Positions 1 to 8,462 are shown, counted from the stretch's first letter. The stretch is 36,119 nucleotides of DNA from JAJPGZ01 sp038229295 (GCA_038229295.1 JBBROO010000032.1:1-36119); one strand, 5' to 3'. The notes: generated by a model from the letters alone, not told the origin. Translations and numbers: made by a program.

Positions 1-1207
1 AGAGAAAACTTTCCTGATGATGCGCGAGGCACCATTTGGCCATGATCGAGCCGCCGCGCGAGACGATGCCGGTGGCGCGCCGCGCCGTCATGGGGATGTA
101 TCTTAATAGTACCCCGGCGTGGACGGTGAAGTAATCGACCCCCTGCTCCGCCTGTTCGATGAGGGTGTCGCGATAAATTTCCCAGGTCAGTTCTTCCGCG
201 CGTCCGCCGACTTTTTCGAGCGCCTGATAAATCGGCACGGTGCCGATGGGCACGGGCGAGTTGCGAATGATCCATTCGCGCGTGGCGTGGATGTTCTTGC
301 CGGTGGAAAGATCCATCACCGTGTCGGCGCCCCATTTCGTGGCCCAACGCATCTTCTCGACTTCTTCCTCGATCGACGACGCGACGGCGCTATTGCCGAT
401 GTTGGCGTTGATTTTTACCAGAAAATTGCGGCCGATGATCATCGGCTCGCTTTCCGGGTGATTGATGTTCGCCGGGATAATGGCGCGGCCGCGGGCGACT
501 TCGTCACGGACGAATTCGGGCGTTATTTCGCGCGGGATCGCCGCGCCGAATGATTCGCCAGGGTGCTGCTGGCGAAGATCGTTCCGGGCAAACTCGAATT
601 TCGAATCTCGAATCTCGAAATAATTTTCAGAATTTCGGATTTCGGATTTTTGCGCTGCGCGTCCCATGTTTTCGCGCAGCGCAATGAATTCCATTTCCGG
701 CGTAACGATTCCTTGTCGTGCGTAATACAATTGCGTGGCCGCCTTGCCCGCTTTCGCGCGCAACGGTCGGCGCGATTGCAGATCGAATATTGCAGATTGC
801 AGATTGCTGTTGCTGCCATTGGACGTTGAGCGTTGAGCGTTGAGCGTTGAGCGTTTCTGCTCTGCGTGCTTCTCAGAAAGGTATCCATCGTCGATCGGCG
901 AAACCGCGCGTCCCTCGATGTCTTCGACATCGCCGCGATCGCGAATCCATTTCGCGCGCAAGGCCGGCAAACCTTGTTCAACAACGATATGTTGATCCGC
1001 GTCGCCCCACGGCCCGCTCGTGTCGTAAACGCGCACCGGCTCGTTCACTTCGATCTCGCCACTCATCGTCTTCGTGTCCGCGAGCGAGATTTCTCGAAAC
1101 GGCACGCGAAGATCGACATGTACTTTTCCGGCGACGTAAACCTTCTTACTGTTCGGGAGCGGCTTATCGCTGGATGGAATCTTCACAGAGTTCTCGGGCT
1201 TACTCAT
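1..1207 (-). CDS. thiC: Phosphomethylpyrimidine synthase ThiC, 3' part cut by window edge
   Basis: ThiC is a radical-SAM enzyme that converts aminoimidazole ribotide to HMP-phosphate in thiamine synthesis. Reading the complement from the ATG at 1207 gives an uninterrupted frame of about 402 codons to the window edge. It contains typical ThiC blocks such as YARQGIVTPEMEFIALRENMGR, ANINHPESEPMIIGRNFL, GADTVMDLSTGKNIH, NSPVPIGTVPIYQALEKV and GGSIMAKWCLAHHQE. The C-terminal cluster-binding cysteines lie outside the window. Two stretches (about 770-857 and 590-660) add residues not expected in the family. They are made of 7-bp-period tandem repeats yet stay in frame. A TPP riboswitch and terminator lie upstream, so expression is probably repressed by thiamine pyrophosphate. 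The identification is very secure. Confidence 0.96.
   Translation of the reverse strand, partial: MSKPENSVKIPSSDKPLPNSKKVYVAGKVHVDLRVPFREISLADTKTMSGEIEVNEPVRVYDTSGPWGDADQHIVVEQGLPALRAKWIRDRGDVEDIEGRAVSPIDDGYLSEKHAEQKRSTLNAQRSTSNGSNSNLQSAIFDLQSRRPLRAKAGKAATQLYYARQGIVTPEMEFIALRENMGRAAQKSEIRNSENYFEIRDSKFEFARNDLRQQHPGESFGAAIPREITPEFVRDEVARGRAIIPANINHPESEPMIIGRNFLVKINANIGNSAVASSIEEEVEKMRWATKWGADTVMDLSTGKNIHATREWIIRNSPVPIGTVPIYQALEKVGGRAEELTWEIYRDTLIEQAEQGVDYFTVHAGVLLRYIPMTARRATGIVSRGGSIMAKWCLAHHQESFL
594..646. repeat. Heptamer tandem repeats inside thiC (3' cluster)
   Basis: TCGAATT, TCGAATC, TCGAATC and TCGAAAT follow each other at 594-621 with an exact 7-bp period. TTTCGGA then occurs twice at 633-646. 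Both lie inside the thiC frame, between the ENMGR block and the QQHPGESFG block, and code for a Glu/Arg/Ser/Phe-rich insertion. A 7-bp unit change would shift the reading frame. Confidence 0.85.
789..851. repeat. Heptamer tandem repeats inside thiC (5' cluster)
   Basis: ATTGCAG is repeated at 789-807 (about 2.7 copies) and CGTTGAG four times exactly at 824-851. Both have a 7-bp period. They code for a Ser/Asn/Gln-rich insertion between the N-terminal part of ThiC and the block beginning LRAKAGKAATQLYYARQG. The unit is not a multiple of three, so loss or gain of one copy would frameshift thiC. Confidence 0.85.
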
Positions 1208-1219
1208 AAGAATAAAAGT

Positions 1220-1291
1220 CCACAGATTTCGCAGATTTTCGCAGATTTCTTTTCCCTGAATCTGTGTAATCGGGACCGAGGGAATCTGTGG
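1220..1291. repeat. Repeat-rich thiC leader with inverted repeat
   Basis: Three close copies of CAGATTT(T)CG-like sequence run from 1221 to 1248. CCACAGATT (1220-1228) is the exact complement of AATCTGTGG (1283-1291), so the thiC leader between riboswitch terminator and start codon can fold into a hairpin. Whether it matters for expression is unknown. Confidence 0.5.
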
Positions 1292-1310
1292 AAAAAAACA
1301 GAAGGTTCAT

Positions 1311-1347
1311 AAAAACAAAAAGCCATGCGCGGGAAAAACGCATGGCT
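1311..1347 (-). terminator. Intrinsic terminator of the thiC riboswitch
   Basis: On the minus strand a perfect 9-bp stem (AGCCATGCG / CGCATGGCT, at 1339-1347 and 1321-1329) is followed directly by a T-rich tract (1320-1311). It sits just downstream of the TPP aptamer and about 100 nt before the thiC start. That is the position expected for the expression platform of a transcription-terminating riboswitch. Confidence 0.88.
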
Positions 1348-1357
1348 GAAACAAACC

Positions 1358-1460
1358 GCCAGTCCTCGCTCCCTTCGGCGGCATTACCCGCATCAGGTTC
1401 AAGGGGTTCGTCTCACTGACGTCTCAGCCAACCGGCTCCCCCGCACTGCGACACGACGAT
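1358..1460 (-). ncRNA. TPP riboswitch (THI element) aptamer
   Basis: The complement carries the conserved THI-box parts in order: CTGAGA (1427-1422), then a segment reading ACCTGATGCGGGTAATGCC followed by CGAAGGGA (about 1396-1372). These are the pyrimidine- and diphosphate-sensing arms of the TPP aptamer. It precedes thiC and is followed by an intrinsic terminator, so TPP binding is expected to stop transcription. Outer boundaries (P1) are approximate. Confidence 0.95.
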
Positions 1461-1584
1461 AGGGTCTCGCCGGAGGAACGTCAACGCGAACCGTGACGAC
1501 AAAACTCGCCGCCGCGTGCAAGGCAAGGCACGCGATGGCATCGGCAAATCCGAATCTGAGAATAACAAAAGCGCGATTTTACAA

Positions 1585-2358
1585 ATGGCTTCGATATCCC
1601 ACCGCAAATCTGTTTGGCCCTGCCTTACCCGGACGGCGATTGCCCTAACGATTCTCAACGGGACGACGTTTCGGGCGATGGCGGAGAGCCTGCCGGACAT
1701 CCGGCCCGCGCTCATCGGCTCCGGTTCGAACGCCCTGATTAATTTGATCGATACCGAAGGCCTGGTGAAAAAAGGTCAGGGCGATGCGATCCTCCTTTTC
1801 GCCTGTCGCGTCGATCCCGATGGCAAAGCCTGGTACTATGAGGTCTACCGCTACAGCGACGGCGGAAAAATGCTCAAAGATGAGGTGAAGGTAAGAATCT
1901 ATCGCGCTCGATTTATCCCCGCCGTTTACAACCATCACAATACCTTTGCGTGGTTGCATGGGACGGTCATGTTTCACGTCGAGAACGGCAAACCGCATCT
2001 CCGGATTTTTGCTAATCAGCAAACCGACGAGCTCATTAAGGAGGCCGATTTCATCGATCCGCAATCCATTTACATTTCGAATCATTACTACGATCCCGTT
2101 AAATATCCGTCTGGATCGTGGGCGAGTGAAGACCGGCCCGCCGTTGTCGATCTTAGTATGACGTTCGATGCATCAGGAAAGATGGAAGACATCCATGTGC
2201 TTAAGGAAACGCCGCCCGGAAAAAATTTCGGGGCGACCGCCGTAAAGTACGCAAAGACTCTGACCTTTCTGCCGGCGTTCCGGAACGGAAAAGCGGTCGC
2301 ATCAAAGATCACGATCCCTTTCGTCTTTCATCCCGCGGGCTGGAGGTGGAAGCCGTAA
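1585..2358 (+). CDS. Secreted protein with C-terminal TonB-like domain
   Basis: The frame is open from 1516, but the ATG at 1585 gives a better N-terminus: a basic segment followed by a hydrophobic stretch (TRTAIALTILN), consistent with a signal peptide. This yields about 257 residues. The C-terminal 80 residues (VVDLSMTFDASGKMEDIHVL through ITIPFVF) look like a TonB C-terminal domain, with the typical 'AVKYAKTLTFLPAFRNGKAV' pattern. The middle part is not recognised. The protein probably acts in the periplasm; a role as an energy transducer is not shown because no N-terminal ExbB/D-contacting features are visible. No clear Shine-Dalgarno sequence. One copy of the dispersed decamer (2145) encodes its VDL. 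Confidence 0.7.
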   Translation: MASISHRKSVWPCLTRTAIALTILNGTTFRAMAESLPDIRPALIGSGSNALINLIDTEGLVKKGQGDAILLFACRVDPDGKAWYYEVYRYSDGGKMLKDEVKVRIYRARFIPAVYNHHNTFAWLHGTVMFHVENGKPHLRIFANQQTDELIKEADFIDPQSIYISNHYYDPVKYPSGSWASEDRPAVVDLSMTFDASGKMEDIHVLKETPPGKNFGATAVKYAKTLTFLPAFRNGKAVASKITIPFVFHPAGWRWKP

Positions 2359-2454
2359 AGAAATTTCGCGAGGTCGACGGTCGGTCTTTGCTTAGTAGCG
2401 GAACGAACTGCGATAGTGCTACCGCCGCCGCTCCGCCCTAACGAAGGGATTGGC

Positions 2455-2886
2455 TTACTTCGCCGCCTGCTGCATCACGTTGGTGTGGAAAATCCCCAGC
2501 CAATCGTTGCCTTCTTTCTTCCAGACGGAGCCGGCGTTCATTGTGCCGGAAGCATCTTTGCCATCATACGTGCCTTCGACTTTTACCGTGTACGTGGTGA
2601 CGATTACGTCTTTTTCGTCGGAGTAAGATTTGAAATCGCTGATGGCAAACGATTTCATGTCCCACTTTTTCATGTCGGACAATTCCTTCGCCATGTCGGC
2701 GACGCCTTGGTCATAGACACCGCGGAAATCTTTATCGATCACTTTCTGGAAGCCGGCCGCGTCTTTGTCTTTGAACGCCTGCCAGGCCGCTTTCTCTTTG
2801 GCCTCGATCGCGTCGTTATCGCCCGCGAAGGAGACAATGGTCATGGCTAACAACAGCGCGATTGCATAGGTGATGGATTTCTTCAT
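2455..2886 (-). CDS. Secreted SnoaL/DUF4440-like protein
   Basis: This 143-residue protein starts with a clear signal peptide (MKKSITYAIALLLAMTIVSFAGD). It continues with an NTF2-like fold pattern: EAKEKAAWQAFKDKDAAGFQKVIDKDFRGVY at residues 28-58 and a C-terminal GSVWKKEGNDWLGIFHTN strand pair. DUF4440/SnoaL-like proteins are small cone-shaped domains often of unknown function; no catalytic residues can be assigned here. It lies between the TonB-like gene (convergent) and the amidase (same strand), separated from the latter by a palindromic repeat. Probably monocistronic. Confidence 0.75.
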   Translation of the reverse strand: MKKSITYAIALLLAMTIVSFAGDNDAIEAKEKAAWQAFKDKDAAGFQKVIDKDFRGVYDQGVADMAKELSDMKKWDMKSFAISDFKSYSDEKDVIVTTYTVKVEGTYDGKDASGTMNAGSVWKKEGNDWLGIFHTNVMQQAAK

Positions 2887-2922
2887 AGGCGATGAGGCTA
2901 TGTGTCGTTAACCAGCAAGGTC

Positions 2923-3011
2923 AAGGCGGATCGGCTTCTCCGAAGACGAGGTTAACTCTACGCGGCCTCGCCGCCATTAATAACATCGCGCTCGGAGATC
3001 GCGATCCACCT
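2923..3011. repeat. REP/MITE-like palindromic element (copy 1)
   Basis: An 89-bp imperfect inverted repeat begins AAGGCGGATC and ends GATCCACCTT, with a central hairpin GCGGCCTCGCCGC. It shares the 22-bp core GGATCGGCTTCTCCGAAGACGA with the element at 24874-24946. Both copies lie between two minus-strand genes. The right end directly abuts a pair of the dispersed decamer. No transposase is present, so a non-autonomous REP or MITE is the likely nature. Confidence 0.7.
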
Positions 3012-3036
3012 TGTCGATCTTGCGCGATGTCGATCT
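3011..3036 (-). repeat. Head-to-tail pair of the AAGATCGACA decamer
   Basis: Two exact copies on the minus strand, starting at 3036 and 3020, are spaced 16 bp. The first uses the last two bases of the amidase TAA stop codon as its own first two bases. No hairpin is formed, so this is not a terminator of the Neisseria inverted-DUS type. Confidence 0.9.
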
Positions 3037-4178
3037 TACCAGAGCGACATCGTCGGCGTGGGCGCTTCGCTCGGCTGCAACGTGACATCGACCGGAAACA
3101 TTTCCGGTTCTTTCTTGCGCGTGTAATCACGCACCAGCAACGGCTTCTGTTTGCGATCGGCTAACGAGCGGTAGTTGTCGATGCCCATGCTGACAGCGAC
3201 GGCCAGTTTCGTTCGCCAATCTTTGTTCGCGATCAATTGGCTCTCGCCGCGCTCGGTCATGAATCCGCCTTCGACCAGCACGGCCGGTACTTTCGTTAGG
3301 CGCAAAACAGCGAAGCGCGCGCGCTTGATGCCGCGATCGTATTCCGCAATGTGGCCGAGCACCGAGTGATAAATGCACGCGGACAATTCGATGCTGTGGG
3401 TATCGACCGCGCTCCCGTTTTGATCGTTCATCGCCGTCGCGGCCAGCCATTCATCCTGCGTGGATGGCGCGCCGAGCGGGGTCAACGAATAAATCTCCAA
3501 TCCCGTCGCCGCCGGATCTTTGTCGGTCGCGTTAAAATGGATGCTTACGAAAATGGAATCCCTGGCCGCATTCGCAATGCGCGCGCGCACTTCCAGCGGA
3601 ACAAAGTAATCGCCTTCGCGCGTGAGCAAGACGCGCAGGCCTTTCGCCTGAAGCAACGGCCGCAACTGCCGCGCGACATCGAGCGCATAATCTTTTTCGC
3701 AGCCGTAACGGCTGCACGCGCCTTTGTCGTAACCGCCGTGGCCGGGATCGAGCACGACCGTTTTTACTTTGCCGATGTTCGGGATCATGTGCGGACGCAA
3801 TTGCGGCTCCATCGTTTTGGCCAGGTCCATCCGCGCGACCAGAAATTTTCCGTCCTTCGCGATGACCGGGAAGCAAAGCCAGTTGCGCGCGCCGTTGATC
3901 ATGACCTCTCGGCTATCAAGCTTGAATACAATCTCGTCCCTGCCGTTGTCGATCTTGAGTGTCTTCTCGGTCCGCGCCGGACTGCCGTTTTTGCTGTCGA
4001 GTGGCGGAAATCCGTAGAACGTCGCGATGTTATCTACGGTTACGTAATCGTGACCATCGACTTTAGTGATTTGCCACGGATTCGCCGCTGCTGCCACCGA
4101 GACAGCAAGCGCCAAAGCGCTCATCGCCGAAACGACGCGCCGCGCAAAATACGATTGTCGATGTTGCAATGCGATCAC
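3036..4178 (-). CDS. N-acetylmuramoyl-L-alanine amidase (Amidase_3 type)
   Basis: A zinc amidase that cleaves the bond between N-acetylmuramic acid and the stem peptide of murein in the periplasm. The 380-residue protein has a signal-peptide-like N-terminus (hydrophobic run about residues 16-31, ending AAAANP). A roughly 100-residue N-terminal domain follows, then the Amidase_3 domain from about residue 138. Likely zinc ligands are H147 (DPGHGG), E161 (CEKDYAL) and H214 (SIHFN); the catalytic glutamate is E303 in LVEGGFM. The C-terminal tail is basic and proline-rich. It stands alone on the minus strand, with a repeat element downstream. The family call is secure; the division or recycling role is inferred. 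Confidence 0.93.
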   Translation of the reverse strand: MIALQHRQSYFARRVVSAMSALALAVSVAAAANPWQITKVDGHDYVTVDNIATFYGFPPLDSKNGSPARTEKTLKIDNGRDEIVFKLDSREVMINGARNWLCFPVIAKDGKFLVARMDLAKTMEPQLRPHMIPNIGKVKTVVLDPGHGGYDKGACSRYGCEKDYALDVARQLRPLLQAKGLRVLLTREGDYFVPLEVRARIANAARDSIFVSIHFNATDKDPAATGLEIYSLTPLGAPSTQDEWLAATAMNDQNGSAVDTHSIELSACIYHSVLGHIAEYDRGIKRARFAVLRLTKVPAVLVEGGFMTERGESQLIANKDWRTKLAVAVSMGIDNYRSLADRKQKPLLVRDYTRKKEPEMFPVDVTLQPSEAPTPTMSLW

Positions 4179-4365
4179 GGGAGGAGGACGCCACGCTGGA
4201 CGCCGCGTATCTTCTTCTCATGGATTCGAAAAAAATCCAGTATCTGGATGCATTTCGCTCTTCTTCGACCCCGGCCACCATGAGCGAATGGCGGTGAGAT
4301 GAATTGCCGTTTTATTGGGCCGCGTCGCCGTTGGACAATCGATCTCCTTTCGCGTTTCTTTCGCG

Positions 4366-6540
4366 ATGATCAAATTTCTGACCGTCGTCGCTGTCACTTT
4401 CATCAGCGCGTTTTCTCTTTGCGCGCAATCGGAACCGGAAAAGTCGCCTGTCGTCGGGACGACGCCGCCCCAGCCTGGAGCGAAAGACGCGGGCAAGACC
4501 CACGTCGATAAAAATCCGCCGCCGCCTAACGAAACCGCCACGGCCCAGACTTCGGCGAAGAAACCCAAGATCGACAAGAACCCACGGCCGATTGATCCGG
4601 CGAACATCGATCCCGCGGTGAAGCCGCAGGATGATTTTTTCCACTACGCCAATGGCGGCTGGATCAAGAAGACGGAAATTCCGCCGGAGTTCGCGCGCTG
4701 GGGAAGTTTTAACGAGCTGATCGAGAAGAACAACGATGCGTTGCATGAAGTTTCGGAAAAGGCGGCGAAGCAACATGTCGATCCAAAAACGGCGCCGGAA
4801 ATGCAGAAGGTCGGCGATTATTACGCCAGCGGGATGGACGAGAAAGCGATCGAGGCCGCGCGCACGAAGCCGTTACAAGACGAGTTCAAACGCATCGACG
4901 CGATTAAAGATCGTGGCGATGTCCTCAAAGAAGTGGCGCATTTGCACACGCTCGGCATTGGCGCGTTTTTCACGTTCGGTTCCGCGCAGGACGAAAAGAA
5001 CAGCGAGATGGTCATCGCAAATGCGCTGCAGGGCGGACTCGGTATGCCGGACCGCGATTACTACACCAAGGAAGACGAGGCTTCGAAAAAATTGCGCGAC
5101 CAGTATGTCGCTCACGCCACCAAAATGCTGACCTTGTTAGGCCAACCGGCCGCCAAAGCCGGCGAGGATGCAAAAAAAATTCTGGCGCTCGAGACCGCGC
5201 TCGCGCAGGCCTCGCGCACACGGGTGGAATTGCGCGACCCGCAGAAAAATTACAACAAGATGGCGCAGGCCGAACTGCAAAAACTCACGCCCGATTGGAA
5301 TTGGGCGGATTATTTCAAGGAAATCGATCTGACGGAGCCGGGCGATATCGATGTGCATCAGCCTGATTTCTTCAAGGCCGCCAACGCCGCTTTCGTTAAT
5401 ACCTCGATCGATGATTGGAAGACGTATCTGCGCTGGCATCTCATCGGCGCAGTCGGAGGCGACCTTTCGAAGGATTTCGTGAACGAAAGCTTCAACTTCA
5501 ACGATGCCATTCTGCGCGGTACGAAACAGATCAAGCCGCGTTGGAAGCGCGTCGTCATCTCTGCGGACGGCGCCATCGGTGAAGCGCTCGGCAAATTGTA
5601 CGTGGCCGATTATTTTCCGCCAGAAGCGAAAGCGCGCGTCCTCGAGATGATCAACAATCTCAAAGTCGCCCTCGGTGAGCGCATCAAGACGCTCGAGTGG
5701 ATGGACGAGCCGACGAAACAAGAGGCGCTCAAAAAACTCGGCGCGTTCACGGTGAAAATCGGATACCCTGACAAGTGGCGCGATTACTCGCTGCTCCGGA
5801 TCGACCGTGGCCCGTTTGTGCTCAATGCCTTGCGTGCTTCCAACTTCGAAGCGAATCGCGATTTCAAAAAAATCGGCAAACCGGTCGATCGATCGGAATG
5901 GGAGATGACGCCGCCCACCGTCAACGCGCAATACATTCCGACGCTCAATCAAATTGCATTTCCGGCCGGAATTTTGCAACCGCCGTTCTTCTACGCGAAC
6001 GCCGACGACGCCATTAACTATGGTGGCATCGGCGCAGTCATCGGCCATGAGATGACTCACGGCTTCGACGATCAGGGCCGGCAATATGATGCGGTCGGAA
6101 ATTTGCGCGATTGGTGGTCCGCCGATTCCGGCGCGAAATTCAAAGAGCGCTCGCAGGCGATCGTGAATCAGTATAACGAATACGAGCCGTTGCCCGGATT
6201 GCACGTCAACGGTGAGTTAACGCAAGGCGAAAACATCGCTGACCTCGGTGGATTAAAGATCGCCTTTGCCGCGTTCCAAAAAGCGCAGGCCGGCAAGCCG
6301 CCGGAAAAAATCGACGGACTCACACCGGAACAACGTTTCTTTTTGTCGTTTGGAGCCATCTGGCGTTCGAAAATTCGCGATGAAGATCAGAAACTGCGTT
6401 TGAACACGGATCCGCATTCGCCGGCGCAATATCGAGTGAATGGCCCCCTCGCGAACCTGCCCGAGTTTCAAAAAGCGTTTAATCTTCCGGATAATTCGCC
6501 CATGGTTCGCGCCGCCGATAAGCGCGTCAATATTTGGTGA
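4366..6540 (+). CDS. M13 (neprilysin/PepO) family zinc metallopeptidase
   Basis: The frame is open from 4315, but the ATG at 4366 begins a good signal peptide (MIKFLTVVAVTFISAFSLCAQ) and gives about 724 residues, the usual M13 length. A Pro/Lys-rich linker (about 20-80) follows, then the M13 N-terminal domain starting at DFFHYANGGWIKKTEIP. The catalytic zinc motif IGHEMTHGFDDQGRQYD lies around residue 560. The third ligand is the glutamate of GENIADLGGLKIAF, about residue 621. The conserved C-terminal RVNGPLANLPEF precedes the end at NIW. It probably degrades peptides in the periplasm. The gene is convergent with the next block, and two decamer copies lie just after its stop. Confidence 0.95.
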   Translation: MIKFLTVVAVTFISAFSLCAQSEPEKSPVVGTTPPQPGAKDAGKTHVDKNPPPPNETATAQTSAKKPKIDKNPRPIDPANIDPAVKPQDDFFHYANGGWIKKTEIPPEFARWGSFNELIEKNNDALHEVSEKAAKQHVDPKTAPEMQKVGDYYASGMDEKAIEAARTKPLQDEFKRIDAIKDRGDVLKEVAHLHTLGIGAFFTFGSAQDEKNSEMVIANALQGGLGMPDRDYYTKEDEASKKLRDQYVAHATKMLTLLGQPAAKAGEDAKKILALETALAQASRTRVELRDPQKNYNKMAQAELQKLTPDWNWADYFKEIDLTEPGDIDVHQPDFFKAANAAFVNTSIDDWKTYLRWHLIGAVGGDLSKDFVNESFNFNDAILRGTKQIKPRWKRVVISADGAIGEALGKLYVADYFPPEAKARVLEMINNLKVALGERIKTLEWMDEPTKQEALKKLGAFTVKIGYPDKWRDYSLLRIDRGPFVLNALRASNFEANRDFKKIGKPVDRSEWEMTPPTVNAQYIPTLNQIAFPAGILQPPFFYANADDAINYGGIGAVIGHEMTHGFDDQGRQYDAVGNLRDWWSADSGAKFKERSQAIVNQYNEYEPLPGLHVNGELTQGENIADLGGLKIAFAAFQKAQAGKPPEKIDGLTPEQRFFLSFGAIWRSKIRDEDQKLRLNTDPHSPAQYRVNGPLANLPEFQKAFNLPDNSPMVRAADKRVNIW

Positions 6541-6549
6541 CGCACTGCT

Positions 6550-6574
6550 AAGATCGACAATCGCAAGATCGACA
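6550..6574 (+). repeat. Head-to-tail pair of the AAGATCGACA decamer
   Basis: Two exact plus-strand copies start at 6550 and 6565, 15 bp apart. They fill the short gap between the convergent M13 peptidase and TPR genes. They are direct, not inverted, copies. Confidence 0.9.
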
Positions 6575-6575
6575 T

Positions 6576-6908
6576 CTACTCCTGCGCGATTTTTCCGCCC
6601 CACGAAAGTATCTTCGCTTTCGTGCCGGCGGCTTCGGCTTCCTTGATGTCGCCGTTGCGATTGTAGAATAACGACAAGCTCGTCCAGCCGATCTGATCGT
6701 TAGGCCGAAGCGCCGTCGCTTTCTTTCCGGCTTCGATCGCTTCCGGAAAACGTCCCAGCTTCATCAGCGCCATTCCGAGCGCGTGCCAGCCGTCGAAAAA
6801 TTCCCCATCAAGATCGACACAGCGCCGGTATTTTCCGACCGCGCTCTCCAACTCGCCCACGGCCAGGTCGCCATTGGCGTCATCGAAGATGTCGTCGCGT
6901 TCCTGCAC
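6576..6908 (-). CDS. Small TPR-repeat protein
   Basis: A 110-residue protein made mostly of tetratricopeptide repeats: an AVGKYRRCVDLDGEFFDGWHALGMALMKLGRFPEAIEAGKKATALRPND stretch and a second repeat with SLSLFYNRNGDIKEAEAAGTKA. TPRs mediate protein-protein contacts. No signal peptide is visible, so it is likely cytoplasmic. The GTG start at 6908 follows immediately after the TAA stop of the PpiD-like gene (6911-6909), so translation is probably coupled and the two may function together. The specific partner is unknown. Confidence 0.82.
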   Translation of the reverse strand: MQERDDIFDDANGDLAVGELESAVGKYRRCVDLDGEFFDGWHALGMALMKLGRFPEAIEAGKKATALRPNDQIGWTSLSLFYNRNGDIKEAEAAGTKAKILSWGGKIAQE

Positions 6909-8462
6909 TTACGATTTTCGCGGGACCGACATTTGCGGCATCTCTTTCGGCGTCGCCGGAACTCCAGCGTCGCGTTGTCGATCCCGCAGCCACTCTTCGA
7001 ATACAATCTCGCGTTTGTTCCGCGCGAGCCGCTCGTCAAAGGCCGGCTTTTCTTCCCGATATTTTACTTCGTCCGGCGGCTCGCGTTTTTCCAGGTAAAC
7101 AATCAGGCCACCATCTTCCCACGGAAAAAATTCGCTGATTTCTCCCGGCTGAAGTTGTCCGACCGCATTTTTGATTCCGACGAAATCCTTCGGTCGGTCC
7201 TTTTTCTTCTCCGCGTCGGAGGGATCGAACGCTTCCATCAAAGTGAACGGCGGAATCTTGTCGGCTTTCAGGTGCGCCTTCTCTAATACCGGCGGAAGCG
7301 GCGCGCCGGTTTGCTGCGCGGCGCGCAATTCCTGCGAAATCTGTCGACCCTTCTCCGCCGCCATCTCGCGGAGGCGCGTCGATTTAATTGCATCGACAAT
7401 CTTTCCCTTCGCTTCCTCGACTGTGAGCAGGCGCGCTTCCGCCACCCCGGCCAAATGCAAAACGTAAAACCCGTCCGCGATTTGCACCGCCTCGCTGTTC
7501 GGTTCCTGCGCGCTCAATTGAAAAGCCGTCGTCGAAAGCTGCGGGTCTTCTTTCAATTGCGGGTCGGGCGCACCGGCGGTGAATTCGCCCGTCAGCTTCA
7601 CCGGCAATTGAAACTTGGCTGCGACCTGGTGAAAATCAGCGCCCTTTTCCGCCAGCGCCTGCGTCAATTCGTTCGCGCGGTCGGCCAGCTTCTGCAACGC
7701 ATCGATCCGCTCTTTGCCGGCCAGCTTCTTTTGATCATCCGTTAGGCCGAGCACGACAAACTCGATCTTGCGTTTTTCGTCCGTCTTCAATTCGTTCTTG
7801 TGCGCCTCGAAATATTTCTGCACATCCTCGTCGTTGATTTTGATTTCCTTTTCGAAATCAGCCCCGCGAATTCGAATCGCGTGCACGATCAGTTTCCCGT
7901 GCGCTTGTTCGAAGCTGTCCTTACTTTCCGATTCCGGCACGGAAAGGCCGACCGTCACCAGTTGCTTGACGTGAATAAGAGAAAGCTCGTCGCTCGCCAG
8001 CTCTTCGATCTGTGCATCGGTGAAGCCGTTCGCCGGCAAAATATTTTCGGAAAATTCGCGATACTTTATCGGGTCAAATCCGGCACCGCCCTGGAACGCT
8101 TTCAATTTGCGAATGTGGTCCGCCAGTTCCGATTGCGTCGGTCGAATCCCCAACTCTTCCGCTTCGTGTTGCAGGATGATTCGATTGTAAGTGAAAAATT
8201 TATAAACGTCTTCGCGCGTTTGCGCGCCGGCGCTCAAGCTTTGCGCCAGCTGTTCCATCCCGAGCGCAATCGCGAGATCGTGCAGCCGCGCGTTGCGCTG
8301 CGCTTCCACGTTTGTCACTTTGCGATTGTAGAGCCGCGCGAATTCATCCGGACGACTCAGCTGGCTGTAATCCGTCTTCACGAAATACAAACAGAACGGC
8401 AGCGCCAGAATGGCGATCACGATCATCAGCCATTGCCGATGCTTGCGCAGAAGTGACATCAT
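6909..8462 (-). CDS. PpiD/SurA-like membrane-anchored chaperone (peptidyl-prolyl isomerase family)
   Basis: A 517-residue protein with one N-terminal membrane anchor (about residues 12-30, WLMIVIAILALPFCLYFV) and a large periplasmic part. Residues about 35-190 match the SurA/PpiD N-terminal helical domain (ARLYNRKVTNVEAQRNAR, FTYNRIILQHEAEELGI, ENILPANGFTDAQIEELASDEL). The later region has two parvulin-like stretches but no fully convincing catalytic PpiC domain by eye, so activity may be chaperone only. Such proteins assist folding of exported proteins, which fits a genome with TamA/B nearby. It is followed without gap by the TPR gene. Confidence 0.8.
   Translation of the reverse strand: MMSLLRKHRQWLMIVIAILALPFCLYFVKTDYSQLSRPDEFARLYNRKVTNVEAQRNARLHDLAIALGMEQLAQSLSAGAQTREDVYKFFTYNRIILQHEAEELGIRPTQSELADHIRKLKAFQGGAGFDPIKYREFSENILPANGFTDAQIEELASDELSLIHVKQLVTVGLSVPESESKDSFEQAHGKLIVHAIRIRGADFEKEIKINDEDVQKYFEAHKNELKTDEKRKIEFVVLGLTDDQKKLAGKERIDALQKLADRANELTQALAEKGADFHQVAAKFQLPVKLTGEFTAGAPDPQLKEDPQLSTTAFQLSAQEPNSEAVQIADGFYVLHLAGVAEARLLTVEEAKGKIVDAIKSTRLREMAAEKGRQISQELRAAQQTGAPLPPVLEKAHLKADKIPPFTLMEAFDPSDAEKKKDRPKDFVGIKNAVGQLQPGEISEFFPWEDGGLIVYLEKREPPDEVKYREEKPAFDERLARNKREIVFEEWLRDRQRDAGVPATPKEMPQMSVPRKS

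Noticed and set aside
119..553. Open frame on the plus strand across the thiC region
   Set aside because: It is the shadow of thiC, whose conserved blocks read clearly on the minus strand.
3351..4283. 310-codon plus-strand frame over the amidase gene
   Set aside because: No recognisable domain, and the minus strand encodes a complete Amidase_3 protein with its zinc ligands.
4219..4293. 24-codon plus-strand open frame MDSKKIQYLDAFRS... between amidase and M13 genes
   Set aside because: Too short, no ribosome binding site and no recognised family.
5137..6204. 355-codon minus-strand frame inside the M13 peptidase gene
   Set aside because: Antisense to a clear metallopeptidase; Arg/Ile-rich translation typical of a GC-rich shadow frame.
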